A DNA stretch of 64,000 bases, from positions 6,019,694 through 6,083,693 of the forward strand of contig CM033120.1 in the NCBI GenBank assembly GCA_019321725.1, in the 5' to 3' direction. The translations under genes were made by a program, and so were the position numbers. The notes under the pieces were generated by a model. The model did no database searches. It was given only the letters and a program-made list of their open reading frames with translations, and was not told where the DNA came from. Numbering within the stretch: position 1 is the first letter of the stretch; each line of letters begins with the position of its first letter. Shown here piece by piece: positions 35,082-47,405 of the stretch. Source of the DNA: Paulownia fortunei (Eukaryota; Streptophyta; Magnoliopsida; Lamiales; Paulowniaceae).

Positions 35082-37301
35082 TGAAATATTTTGCTAACCG
35101 CAAGTGAACGGTGTCAAGTTTTAATACAACGGTGAGTTGAGTATCGTATCCACAGCGATTGTAATAAAAAATTGCATTAAGTACCGTAGTTTAAATAGTC
35201 CTAATTTTATCTAGAAGATCGAATGATGATTGGAAAATAAAGTAAAGTAAGATAAAAATGCATAGACAAGAATGGAGTTTTTAGAAACAATATAACAAGC
35301 ACCTTATGAACAAAATATTCTAGAGGAATGACTCACCTAATTATCACCTATGTTTTTCCTTTCAAAATATATCAATTTAAGTCAACAACACATGTAAGTT
35401 AAGAATTCCTAAGCTTATAAATTCCCTCTCTCGAGTGCCGAATTGACTATGAGTTCTAACATGAATTTTGATATCTCTATAAAAATTCAAAAATAAAACT
35501 CTACAAAAGTTCAATGAATTCTTCTTCAAAACTTCAAAGGTTTCATAAGTTTCTCAACTCTATGATTCCTAGGTTGTGTTATCCCGATGATCATGTATAA
35601 AATTTTCTCTCTCGAGTGCCGAATCTCATACGTCAAACAATCTCAATTAATGATCAATTAATCAAGATGAAATACTAAACAAGGTAACACAAACAAGATG
35701 AATAACTTGAACTAATATTATTTGGAATTCAAAACAAAGGATTAAATAAGGTTACATCATCCTCTAGAAATAAATGTTTAGTTCACCATGGATGAATACA
35801 ACTTCAAGAAATAAATAAGAAAGAACATGAAAATTGTTCACCAATTTGTGAAGTGGAAGGAATGGTTGAAGCTCTCCTTGTCTCCAAGAATAACTCCTTG
35901 TCTTCAATTGTAGAAAATGGAATGGGTTTTGTCTCCAAGCACCCAATGACCTTCTTTGGTTCCAAGAACCAATCCTCTTCTTCCTTGGTTGATGTTGATC
36001 TTCCCCTTTTAGACTTCTCCCCAATGATTCTCTCCAAGAGTCTTCCAAAAGAAATCCTAAAATCTTTCCTCTTTTCTTGGCTTTTCTTCAGAAGAAACTA
36101 AAAATCCTCCCACTTTTCTTGGCTTTTCAAAAGAAACCTGAAATTCTTCCCATTTTCTTGGCTTTTTCTCCTTTTTCTCTCCACCAATGTAGTGTATCCA
36201 CTAAAGCATCACATGGGTAATGATGTATAGGTGTATCTAATGTGTATATCTCATAAAAATGCCAAAATTTGTGATCCATTGCCACTTGTCGCCACAATAA
36301 TGCATGAGCATCTTTTTTGTTAGCAGGATGGTGCCTAGGCACCTTGTTTTGGCGCTTAGGCACCTTCTATTTTGTTTTATTGGCCTCAGATGGCGCCTAG
36401 GCGCTCTATTTTAGTGCCTAGGCACCAGATATTCTATCCTGGTAGCTCCATTTCAGCACTTTGACATTGTACAGGCCATTGAAACTGCTATTTTACCTCT
36501 TTAAAAGATGAATTGGCTTTTGATGTCTTCTAATGAATTGTAAATCTATGTATTATAGTTAGAGCGCCTAGGCGCCAGATATTCTATCCTGGCAGCTCCA
36601 TTTCAGCACTTTGATACTGTGCAGCCTATTGAAACTACTAGTTTACCTCTTTAACAGATAAATTGGCTTTTGATGTCTTCTAATGAATTGTAGATCTATG
36701 TATTATAGTTAGAGCGCCTAGGCGCCGGATATTCTATCCTCGCAGTTTCATTTCAGCACTTTGACACTGTATAGCCCATTGAAACTACTATTTTACCTCT
36801 TTAAAAGATGGATTGGCTTTTGATGTCTTCTAATGAATTATAGATCTATGTATTATAGTTCCATAAGAACTTGAATCAACTAAATATGACTTATGTGGAC
36901 AAAGGTATGCCTGAAATACTAAGATGTGTCATCTCAAAAAATTGCAGCCCAGTGCTGACTTTTGAAATTAGTTTTTCTCATTGAAATAGACCGAATTAGA
37001 TTTTGTAGTAAACATATAAGTTGTAGATATATCTCTTTTATTTCCATTGGATTAAGAATAAATATGATATGAATTTAGGGTCGAGAGTTATGATTGAAAT
37101 ACGAAAACTGCCATTAGTAGCACCACAACTTGAATTCTTCAACATTTCAACCAAGTTTTTGATTTCTTTCCATTATCTTCTCTTATTGTCAATACTTACA
37201 AGATTTAAGACTAAATGCATAAAAAGTAACAAAAACACTTGAAAACAAACTAAATGATAATCAAAATATGTATGAATTATTGGTATAAAACCAACTTATC
37301 A
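35082..37301 (-). mobile_element. Athila-like Gypsy LTR (solo), between duplicated flanks
   Basis: The minus-strand sequence begins TGATAAGTTGG (right end) and its left end, read in plus, begins TGAAATATTTTGC. It is related in reverse orientation to the LTR at 54804-56344: both share the region of TTGACACCGT, the CTCGAGTG/CTCAAGAG block and the TTCACCAATTTGTGAAGTGG block. Length is 2220 bp, longer than the relative partly because of a 150-bp minisatellite. No internal region accompanies it. The flanks are 254-bp direct repeats rather than a 5-bp duplication. Confidence 0.82.
36413..36860 (+). repeat. 150-bp minisatellite, about 3 copies, inside the LTR
   Basis: Units start at 36413, 36563 and 36713, each opening with a palindrome (AGTGCCTAGGCACC or AGCGCCTAGGCGCC) followed by (A/G)GATATTCTATCCT. 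The third copy stops at TATTATAGTT near 36860. The related LTR at 54804-56344 has only one such palindrome (55371-55384). Confidence 0.92.
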
Positions 37302-37554
37302 AGAGAGTACCTCACATTCATTCTTCTATTTCTATCCCTGTTTAGGGTTCAAGTTTTTAGGAGGGTATCCCATGTATCAAGGTCCTTGGAAGGAGCGATT
37401 CTTTTATATCAAGGATGGAGGATAAGGGATTCCCATAGTGTGAAGTAGTATACCTTTGAAGATATATCTTAGTGAGATTCACTGTAATATCCAGCTCAGG
37501 TGTAGAGGGATGGGGTTGTTTAAGACCTTGTTTGACTTATGTTGTTTAGTTTTG
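37302..37554 (+). repeat. Right copy of the 254-bp direct duplication
   Basis: Near-identical to 34828-35081; differences are about 15 scattered substitutions and a one-base length change. Confidence 0.9.
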
Positions 37555-37866
37555 TTAGGTAGCCATGACTCAATCTCTTCTCCTATAATACTCTTTATTA
37601 CTTACTTGATTTACTTGGCATGTTTATTACTTCCATCGCTTTTACTTGTTGCATAAGTTTAATGCTTTTATTCTCTATTTGCAGCAAAAAAGGTGGACTT
37701 CGCAGCCCTTCGCTCGTGTAAACTAGCAAAGATGGGTGTTTTGCATTCTCCTAGGCGTAATGCAATACCTTTGGATAGGGAAGAACTTCATCGTGGTGGC
37801 ATTGAGACCGATCGGAGTAGCCAGGGTGGAGGCAGGTCTTCTACCCCCCTAATGTCGGGTGATGAG
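37302..37866 (+). pseudogene. Plant gag-like remnant, second part after the LTR
   Basis: The right copy of the 254-bp duplication (37302-37554), then continuation of the unit. 37555-37866 contains a pyrimidine-rich stretch ending TTTGCAG at 37683, like a splice acceptor, followed by a GC-richer coding-like segment (RRNAIPLDREELHRGG in one frame). It ends at 37866, where a Copia LTR begins, with ATGAG as the left flank. Confidence 0.5.
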
Positions 37867-39968
37867 TGTTAGAGTAATGTCCAGCGTGCCACATATTAAT
37901 AAAATATGTAACTTTCTTTATCTTTAATTGCATATCTAATCCCTAGACAAAACTTAGCTAAGGGGCATGGTGACACATTTGATGGTGATTATGGAATATG
38001 CCTCTATGGCTTTGGTCTTAAATAAGTTTTGAGTTGAGGGATTTTTGAGATGGGGCATCGAATCTTCTAATAGACTCGTGCATACGATGCATGCTCGCAT
38101 GAGGAGGATATCTCTCTCCATGGTCATTCGCGAAGTGATGCTAATGCATATATGTGGGTGCTTATTAGAGAACAAGTACACTAAACAGGCCCCCTAGAAA
38201 TTCTTAATTAGAAACGTTGTTTGTCGAAATAATTTTTTTTTGTTACGATAGTACACGATTAGTCCTTAGACTTGAGGCACCATGGTAGCCTTGTGCATGT
38301 TATGTTCTGTTTTGATGTATCTTCTGATTACTTGACAATCACAAATGAGGTACATTGGATGTTTGCATTGATATGTATGAGTTAATAAGTGGCCAACAAA
38401 GGATTCATCACTTGTCCGACAGAACAAGTGATTCTCCTATATTTTCATAATTCATGACTCAAAAGTCCTTGACTAAGGCAGGATGAATGTTAGACGGGGG
38501 TTGTCTAATAATTCATCATAAGTTATTAAAACTTAAAATAGAATCATAATTATTAAGCCATTAGGGTTTGGACTATCAATCCATGCCCTAACTTAATCAG
38601 GAGATTGCTTAATGTAAGGACCTTACGTGTATGATACTCATAATTGAAATATGTTCACTCGCTATTTCACCTAAGTCTAGATAGTCATAATACACTTGCT
38701 AGGTGTTTTCCAAGACTTGTGATGTTCTGAAAATTAAAGAGTTAATTTCAAGTGGATTAATTAATTGGAATAATTATTATTCATAAGTTGTAAAAATTGC
38801 AAGCTTACTGCTATCTTAGTTGTCAACCTAAAGGGTCACACACAATTTGAGATGGAGTATTTCTAACATAGGAATTGATCCAAGGAGTTGGATCCAATTA
38901 ATTAATGGAGATTAATTAACTGAGGATTAAATTAATTCAATGAGTTGAATTAATTATTTAATTAAATAATTCAATTATTTAATTAGACATAAATAGATTA
39001 GAAAGCCCAATTGGAGTGAAATAGTTATTTGATTGGATCAAATTAATTGTGTAGACTATAAATTAATTTAATTGTTAAATTAACTTACTCAATCAAATAA
39101 TTGGATTATTTAATTGGGCCTAATTTAATTAAGCGGGCTAGATGGAATTAATTAATTGAGTTTGGGCTAAAATAATTAAGTAAATTAATTATAGGATTTA
39201 TTTTAAGTCTGAGTCCAATTCAATAAGGCCCATTAGGAGAGGCCCACAAGAGTTGAAAAAAGGATGGAGATCCAAGAATGGAAGCTTCTTGGAAATTATC
39301 TAATACGATTAGATAATTATCTCTTTACATCTTTGGAAGATATAAAGGGATAGAGTTGAAGATTTTTGGGATAATCAAAAATATTCCAACCAATTAAAAA
39401 AAGACAAAAAATACCAAGAGTAGGACTCTTGGAATTTTTAAGTCCCCTTATATAAGTGTAGGGGCCAAAAATCTGGGGATATTGAAGCCCTCAAATTTTC
39501 GGCCATCATAGAAAAAGAGAGAAAAATTATTTTTCTTCTCCCATCCTTTATTCCACCAAAATTCCATCCCTTGTCAAAATATTAATTTTTTTATAACTAG
39601 TTGATAGTAAGAATTAATATTCACTATATTCACTTCAAATATAGGTTAGAAAAAGAATTTAGATTGCTAGTGGAATTTGAATTTCGTGTTCCTGCTCAAT
39701 GTGTAGAGTTCTTTAGAGGAGAGATATTTGAATCCCTATGAATCAAAATTCAGAATGTGCCTAACAATCAATTGCTTTAATCCCTATGATAATCGGAGTG
39801 CATAAAGATATAAATCGAAACTATTTTAATTTTTATTAAACTATTGAAAATTGCAAGATCGTTAAAAATCGCATAGGAGTTGGAGTACTACTATAACTGT
39901 GATAGCATGCTTAATTTTAAAATTTTATTTTTCTATTGCGCATACCTCGAGATCATGCAAACCCAACA
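37867..39968 (+). repeat. 5' LTR of Copia 3
   Basis: 2102 bp, TGTTAGAGTAAT to AAACCCAACA. It pairs with 45158-47001 in the same orientation. Confidence 0.92.
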
Positions 39969-39969
39969 G

Positions 39970-39982
39970 TGTTATTAGAGCC
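39970..39982 (+). promoter_or_regulatory. Primer-binding site of Copia 3, initiator tRNA-Met type
   Basis: TGTTATTAGAGCC, one base past the LTR; compare TGGTATCAGAGCC. Confidence 0.8.
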
Positions 39983-39986
39983 ATGG

Positions 39987-41312
39987 TTTGCGCAATTCCA
40001 TTTGGATTCGATTTATGCCTATGAATTTAATTATTAAATTTTGATTGATAATTATTTTTCTGATTAGGATTTAATTATTTTGTAATTTTATTTAATCATT
40101 AATTTCATGACACGATGCAAAAATGTTCAAGCTGAATGTGAGCGCAAACATTGCACGCACGAAGTGAGCCTGCACATGCCGAGTGCGTACGCAGCCTGCG
40201 TACTGCCCGTGCCCCTATAGTGCAGGAAACATGCAGAAGCTATGCGAAATGGGCCGTTGGACACCCTATCGTGTTAATTGCACAATTCAATTTTTAATTT
40301 TTTTAATTAAAGTGTTAATTTTAAAATTTTGAAAAAGGGTTTTTCTTTAAAATGAGATTTTATCCCAAGTCATGAAAATATAATTTAATGTAATGTTTTT
40401 ATTGGTATGTATGGGATGATCATGGAGCCTTTTGGACCAATGTGATTAGATTTATTTATCTTTGGGTTTTAGAAATAAGGCCTCTGAATCTTTTATTCTT
40501 TCATTGTATGTACTTTATATTTTGGAAATGAGAGTAGAATAGGGTGAGGTTTTATCTTTTTATTTTTGGTAGACAAAAAGAAGGACCAAGATGAATAATC
40601 AAGAGAAGGCCCATAAATGTATGCGATATATTCATGTAATAGATATTAGTTTCAAATTCTATTTTATTACCTTTAGATTGACCTAGGATCGCATAGGATT
40701 GACCCATGATCATCTGAATTATGTATGCATTAGATGTATGTGTAGTGTTTATTTAATATTTTCAAATGATATGCTTGCCATCAATTGAATGGAAAAATAT
40801 TAAATAAACTGAGATTAAAATTGATGAGGTCTTGGTTAGAATAAATAAGCCTACTTGAATTAAAATCTAGTAAAGAATTTTTTTTAAATTTTGATTTTCA
40901 AGCAAATATAAATAAAACTGGGTTGGACCCAATAATCCATGTCTAGCATCAAAAGTAGTTGAAATGACGATGCTACCTTACTTTGTGATTCACCATGAGT
41001 CATGGAATGACTCTGTAATGGAAAGCTGTGATCTTTACTAAGCATGGCGATGCCCATGGGATGGACTCATCTCTACATTGGCCATGAGTCGTGGAGTGTA
41101 ATGATGCTCCATCTACATGGAGGTTTGATCGGTCTTACTTGACACTTAGTATGATATGGGCTCATAAAATCGGGGTATATGGGAAGAAGTGACGTAAAAT
41201 ATCTTGAAGGTTGCATAGAGATGCAATGGTTAAAGACCTTGTTATAAATGAATATGTTTTTGAAAGAATGCTAATTTTCTATCTCATTTAAATTTTTGTA
41301 GATTGTTTAAAA
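39987..41312 (+). other. Untranslated leader of Copia 3
   Basis: About 1.3 kb without an intact ORF. It includes a GC-rich patch at about 40130-40260 and a block (about 40920-41200) shared with Copia 2's leader. Confidence 0.65.
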
Positions 41313-44300
41313 ATGGCTAAAAATCCACTAGCATCTATCTTCGAAGCTAATAAATTAACTGGTCCCAACTATGTCGATTGGTTGAGGAACCTTCGAATTG
41401 TTCTATAGTCCCAAAAAAAGGATTACATACTTGATGAAATTCCTCCATCGATCGAGCTGGCGAACGCCACTAAGAAAGAGCTTGTTGATTACCACAAGCT
41501 GGCTGATGATGATCTACAAGTGTATCGATATCAAACAAGTCACAGGGGCAATACAAGGTATATACACATGATATCTATGTTCACCTACAAGAGTCGTATG
41601 GTGAACATACTAGGTAAGAGAGATATTAGATCTCGAAAGAGCTTTTTAGGACCCATATGACGAAGGGCTCTTTAGTCCATGATCATAGATTGAAGATGAT
41701 AGGCCTAATTGAAAGGCTCGAGTGACTTGGAGTCGTTATGGGTAACGAGCTCTATCTGGATCTCATCCTGTAGTCTCTGCCTCCATTGTTTGACACCTTT
41801 ATTGTCAACTTATAAGATGAAAATTAGCCTTATTGAGTTGATTAACATGTTGCAGATGGCTGAGTCCACTATAAAGAAGGACAAGTTGATCATGCTTATA
41901 GAATTCTCATCTAACTCGAAGGCTGCAAAGCCCAAGAGGAAGAAGATGAGAGAAAAATGTTCCTCAAAGTCCAAAGGCATGCAGCCAATTGGTGGCATCT
42001 CCAAGAGTTCCAATAAAACTGATGACAAGTGCCACTAATGTGGAAAACTTAGGCATTGGAAGAGGAGCTGTAAGAAGTACCTTGCAACCTTGAAGAGTTC
42101 AGGTATTTCTTTTATTAAAGTTAACTTATTAGTTAACGATGCTTCTTGGGTATTAGATATTAGATGTGGATCTAATCTATGCTATGATTTGCAAGTGATG
42201 GCAAGAAGTAAGAAGCTAATTAGAGGAGAGACAGTTCTATGGCTGGGGAATAGAGCAATTAGTCATAGGAAGTGTCAACTTAGCTTTAGGAAATAGAGTA
42301 GTTTTAATTTTGAACAATTATCTTTATGCTCCAGAGATAGTTAAGAACATTATCTCCATGGAATTTTGGATGGAGAAGGTTTTACTTTTAAATAAAATAT
42401 GAAAGTTGTTCCATTTTTAGAGATTCATATTTGATTACTTCTAGCATATTGATGAATGGTTTATATTCTATTACTCCCCATATCTACTTTTTCCATGTTC
42501 AACAAAATAAAAGAAAATTAGATAATCATATTTCTCAACTCTTATGGCATGCTAGATTAGGTCATATCTCTGAGAAAAGAATTCATAAGTTGGCTCAATT
42601 GTTTGATCTTTTGAAAGAGCAAGGAATGTCAACATATGAGTCATGTCTCAAGGGAAAGATGACCAAATCACTATTTGTTGAACAAGTGCAGCAAGCCGAA
42701 GATCTATTGGATTTGATCCATTCGGATATATGCGGGCTACTAAGTGTTAGTGCTTGTGGGAACTTTTATTACTTCATAACCTTTCCTGATGATTATTCTA
42801 GGTATGGTTATGTTTACCTTATGAGATACAAATTTGAAGCTTTTTAAAAGTTCAAAGAATTCAGATGCAATGTGGAGAAACAAACTAGGCTAAGTATCAA
42901 GGCTCTTCGATCACATCATGGAGGTGAATACTTGAGCAAAGAGTTTCTTGATTACCTAAAAGAGAATGAGATTCTTTCTCAGTAGACCCCTCCTGCTGCT
43001 CCTCAACTTAATAGAGTTGTGGAACATAGGAATCGAACCTTGTTAGATATGGTTCGATCGATGATAAATTTCACTAGACTTCCTCTTCTATTTTTGCGCT
43101 ATTCTCTAGAAATAATGGTATATCTATTAAATAGAGTATCATCAAAGTCGGTACCCAAAACACCATCTGAGATGTTGTGTAGGAAACCACCCTCTTGTAG
43201 ATACCTTAGGATATGGGGGTGTGCTGCTTACGTGAAGCAGCAAGTGGGAGGTAAATTAGATATAAGATCTAGTTTATGTAAGTTTGTGGGGCATCTAAAG
43301 AATCCATCGTATACTACTTGTACGACTCATCGGAACAAAAGGTGTTTGTTTAGAGAAATGCCACCTTTTTAGATGTGGAGTTTCTATTGGATAGAAATAG
43401 GGAAGTCGTGAAACTTGAAGAAATTCAAGCACCATAGAGCCTCCCAACAAAGGCAATAATGCGCCAACCAGTTGAAGCTGGGCCTTCGGACACACAACCT
43501 CCTATGAGATCCCAATGGATCTTAATGCCACATGTGTGGTATAGCTTTTTGTTAGAGAACAACGAGGAGGATATCCCCTTAAATAGTGATCTAAAGACTT
43601 ATGGAGAGATGATGTCTGACATTGACTCAAAAAGTTGGCAAGATGCCATGTAATCCGAGATGGACTCCATATACTCCAACAAGGTATGGACCTTGGTGGA
43701 CCCACCATGGGGAATAGTTCCCATTGGCTGCACATGGGTCTATAAGCAAAATTGCAAATGGGTCTACAAGCAGAATCTTGGAGTAAATAGAGAGGCAGTG
43801 TCCTACAAAGCATGGATGGTCGCGAAAGGTTATACTTAGAAGCAAGAAATTGATTAAGAAACTTTGTTACTAGCAGCGATGCTTAAATCCATCTGGATAC
43901 TGCTAGCTATATCAGCATATTATGACTATGAGATATGGAATATGGATGTGAAGACCACTTTCCTTGATGTAAATATTAAGGAAGAGATCTCTATGAGGCA
44001 GCCAGAATACTACATATCCAGAGGGAGCGAGCAAAAGGTTTGTAAACTTCAGAGATCCATTTATGGACTCAAGTAGGCTTCCTAAAGCTGGAACATCTGG
44101 TTTGATGAGGCAATCAAATTTAATTTCCACAATAATTTGGATAAACCATGTGTCTACAAGATGGTTTGTGGGAGTGCAGTGACATTCATTGTGTTGCATA
44201 TAGATGACATCCTACTCATTAGGAATGATTTATAGATGTTGTAGTCAACTAAGGCTTGGTTGTCTAACCAGTTCTCCATGAAGGATCTGGGAGAAGCATC

Positions 44301-45122
44301 ATTTATTCTTAGAATAAAGATCTATAGAGATAGGGTTAAAAGGATGATCGGGCTCTCCCAATCCACGTATATAGACAAATTGCTAAAGAGGTTTAGAATG
44401 CCCAATAAGCTATGTCGTTTCTCTCTCAAGAGCTATATCTCCTAAGACTCCTGAGGAGAGTGAAAGAATGACCCGCATACCTTATACACCTGTTATTTGA
44501 ACTATATATGCTATGTATGAGGCCTAATGTCTTATATGCTTTGAGTGTCACAAGTAAATATTAGTCCAATCCAGGTGAGGAACACTGGAAGGCTATAAAG
44601 ATAATCCTTAAGTACTTAAGAAGAACTAAGGATATCTTTGTTGTATACGGCTCTAGAGAACTAAAACTAGAAGGCTATACTGATTATAGTATTCAGTTCG
44701 ATATAGATGACTCAAAGTCTAAGTTTGGACATGAATTCACCATAAACGGTGGTGCGATTAGTTAGAAGAGTTCTAAGCAGGAGACGATTGTAGATTCTAC
44801 CACTAAGGAAGCTGCATGTGATGTAGCAAAGGAAGCTGTTTGGATGAGGAACTTCATCCAAGAGTTAGGTGTGGTTCTATCCTTTATTGATCTTGTATTG
44901 ATATACTGTGATAACAATGGAACTATTGCACAAATAAAAGAGTCAAGTTCTCACTAATGATCCAAGCATATCATGAGGGGATACCATCTGATTAGGGAGA
45001 TCAGTAGTAGAAGCGATGTTATAGTAGATAGAGTCGCTTTGGCAAAAAATATAGCAGACCCACTAATCAAATCCTTATCGCAAAAGGTATTCGATGGACA
45101 TGTTGAGAAGATGGGCCTGTAA
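41313..45122 (+). pseudogene. Copia 3 gag-pol polyprotein, broken
   Basis: Domains in order: gag from the ATG at 41313 (MAKNPLASIFEANKLTGPNY), a CCHC knuckle relic CH-stop-CGKLRHWKRSC (42030-42071), protease with the active-site motif changed to LDIRCGS (about 42147), pre-integrase and integrase core (42431-43372; LLWHARLGHISEKR, DLIHSDICG, VVEHRNRTLLDMVRSMI), RT (about 43600-44450; KVCKLQRSIYGLK, FIVLHIDDILL) and RNase H (44571-45120; KQETIVDSTTKEA, IADPLIKSL, HVEKMGL stop at 45122). The frame is broken by a modest number of stops and shifts, so the element is younger than Copia 2 but dead. The protease Asp-Thr/Ser-Gly triad is lost. Confidence 0.92.
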
Positions 45123-45157
45123 TACACGGGTAATTAGCACTAGGGAAAGTGAAAGAT

Positions 45158-47001
45158 TGTTAGAGTAGTGTTCGATGCGCCAATTAGATTGGGCATTCTT
45201 TTATACTCTTGTATTTGTAAAAATAAATTTTTTCATATCATATTAATAAAATTGGAAAATTTCTTTATCTTTAATTATATTTAATAATTAAATAAAGTCC
45301 CTAAACCAAACTTAGCTATGGGGCATAGCCATGTATTTGATGGTAATCATAGAATATGCCTCTGTGGCTTCGGTTTTAAATAAGCTCCGAGTCGAGAGCT
45401 TTTTGAGATGGAACATCGAATAGCTCAATGGACACGATGTATGCTTGCATGAAAATGATGTCTCGCTCCGTGTACATTAACGTAGTGATGCTAGTGCATG
45501 TATGCAGGAGTTTGTTAGAGAACAAGTACACTGAGCAGACCCATTAGAAATTCTCAATTGGAAATGTTGTTTGTCAAAATAAGAATTTTCAAGTTATGAT
45601 AGTACACGATTAGACCTTAGACTTGAGGTATCGTGGTAGCCTTGTGCATGTCAAGTTCTATTTTGATGTATCTTCCGATTACTTGACAATCATAAAAAAG
45701 GTACATTGGATGTTACACTGATATGTATGGAGGTTAATGAGTGGCCAACAAAGGTTTCATCAGTTGTCTAACAGAATAAGTGAATTTCCTATGCTTTCAT
45801 AGTTCATGACTCAGAAGTCCTTGACCAAGGCGAGATGAATGTTAGATGGGGTTTTTTAACGATTCGTCTTGAGTTATTAAAGCTTGAAATGGAATCATAG
45901 TCATTGAGCAATTAGGGCTTTAACTATTAATCTATGCCCTAAACTCAATTAGGAGATTAGTTGATGGAATGATCTTACGTGTGTATGATACTCGTAATTA
46001 AAATATATTCACTTGTTATTTCACCTAAATCTAGATAGTCATGATACAATTGCTAGGTAAATCCCATTACTTGTGATGTTCTTAAAATTAAGAAGTTAAT
46101 TTCAACTGAATTAATTAATTTGATTAATTAATTGGAATAATTATTGTTCATAAATTGAAAATATTGCAAGCCCACTACTAGCGTAGTTGTAAACCTAAAG
46201 GGTCGCACACAATTTGAGATGGAGTATTTCCAATTTAAGAATTGATCCAAGGAGTTGGATCCAATTAACTAATGGAGATTAATTAATTAAAGCTTAAATT
46301 AATTCAATAATTTGAATTAATTATTTAATTAAATAATTAAATTATTTAAATGGACTTAATAAGATTAGGAAGACAAATTGGAGTGAAACAATTATTTAAT
46401 TGGATCAAATTAATTGTGTAGACTATAAATTAATTTAGTTCTTAAATTAATTTACTCAATTAAATTATTAAATTATTTACTTAGGCCTAACTTGATTAGG
46501 AGGGCTAGATAGAATTAATTAATTGAGTTTGGGCTAAAATAATTAATTAGATTAATTATAAGATTTTTTTTTAAACCCAAGTCCAATTCAATAAGGCAGT
46601 TAGGAGAGGCCCACAAGAGCTGAAAAAAGAATGGAGATCCAAGAATGGAAGCTTCATGAAAATTATCTAATAGGATTATATAAATATCTCTTTACATCTT
46701 TTGGAAGATATGAAGGAATAGAATTGGAGATTTTTGGGACAACAAAAAATCTTCCAACTAATTAAAAGTAGACCAAAAATACCAAGAGTGGGACTCTTGA
46801 AATTTTTTAGTCCCCTTATATAAGTGTAGGGGTCGAAAATTTGAGGCTAATGAAGCCCTCAAATTTTTCCCCATCATAGAAAGAGAAAGAAAAAAAATAT
46901 TTTTCTTCTTTCATCCTTTATTCCACCTAAATTCCATCCCTTGTCAAAATATTAATTCTTTTATCACTAGTTGATAGTAAGAATTTATATTCACTATATT
47001 C
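45158..47001 (+). repeat. 3' LTR of Copia 3, truncated
   Basis: Matches the first about 1.8 kb of 37867-39968. Similarity ends at 47001, where TGTCACAACC of Gypsy-A begins. The preceding polypurine tract reads AGGGAAAGTGAAAGAT. Confidence 0.9.
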
Positions 47002-47405
47002 TGTCACAACCTCCCAAATATATGTATACATATATATATAAACAACCTGTACAACATAATTTATTCAAATGCATGTGTATAACTTTTTACTTTTTTTAGC
47101 TAATTAGTTTGACAAAACACTGATGAAAGTAAAGTTATTTCATATCCGGTAACACTGTATATACATAGATAGTTATTTGAATGATAAGAAAGCCTATCAA
47201 AATCATCACAAACTTACAATCATTTTACAATTGGGTTTTAAAAGTGATATATATGATAAGGTCACTAATATAATACAATAGACTGTAAAATCAAAAGAAC
47301 AACCCATAAATGGCCCAACAGATCGTTATCCATGTACATTGATATTTGAAAGCCTATAGGAGCTCCACTGCCATCCCAGTAAATTGGAGGTCTCAAGTCT
47401 CACTC
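47002..47405 (-). repeat. Gypsy-A LTR, piece 1
   Basis: Starts TGTCACAACCTCCC and ends before the solo LTR at 47406. It matches the first about 400 bp of the related LTRs (the segment with CCATGTACA and the CAGTAA block). Confidence 0.8.

Larger units (their letters stand above)
37867..47001 (+). mobile_element. Copia retrotransposon 3, with 3' LTR truncated by Gypsy-A
   Basis: 5' LTR 37867-39968, primer site, leader, full-length but broken gag-pol (41313-45122), polypurine tract (about 45142-45157) and 3' LTR from 45158, whose sequence stops at 47001 where another LTR starts. The end of the 3' LTR is not found in the window. Large 2.1-kb LTRs and domain order protease-integrase-RT-RNase H mark it as Copia; I do not assign a clade. 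Confidence 0.92.

Noticed and set aside
36413..36860. CRISPR-like array
   Set aside because: The 150-bp units are contiguous tandem copies without unique spacers, in a plant LTR.
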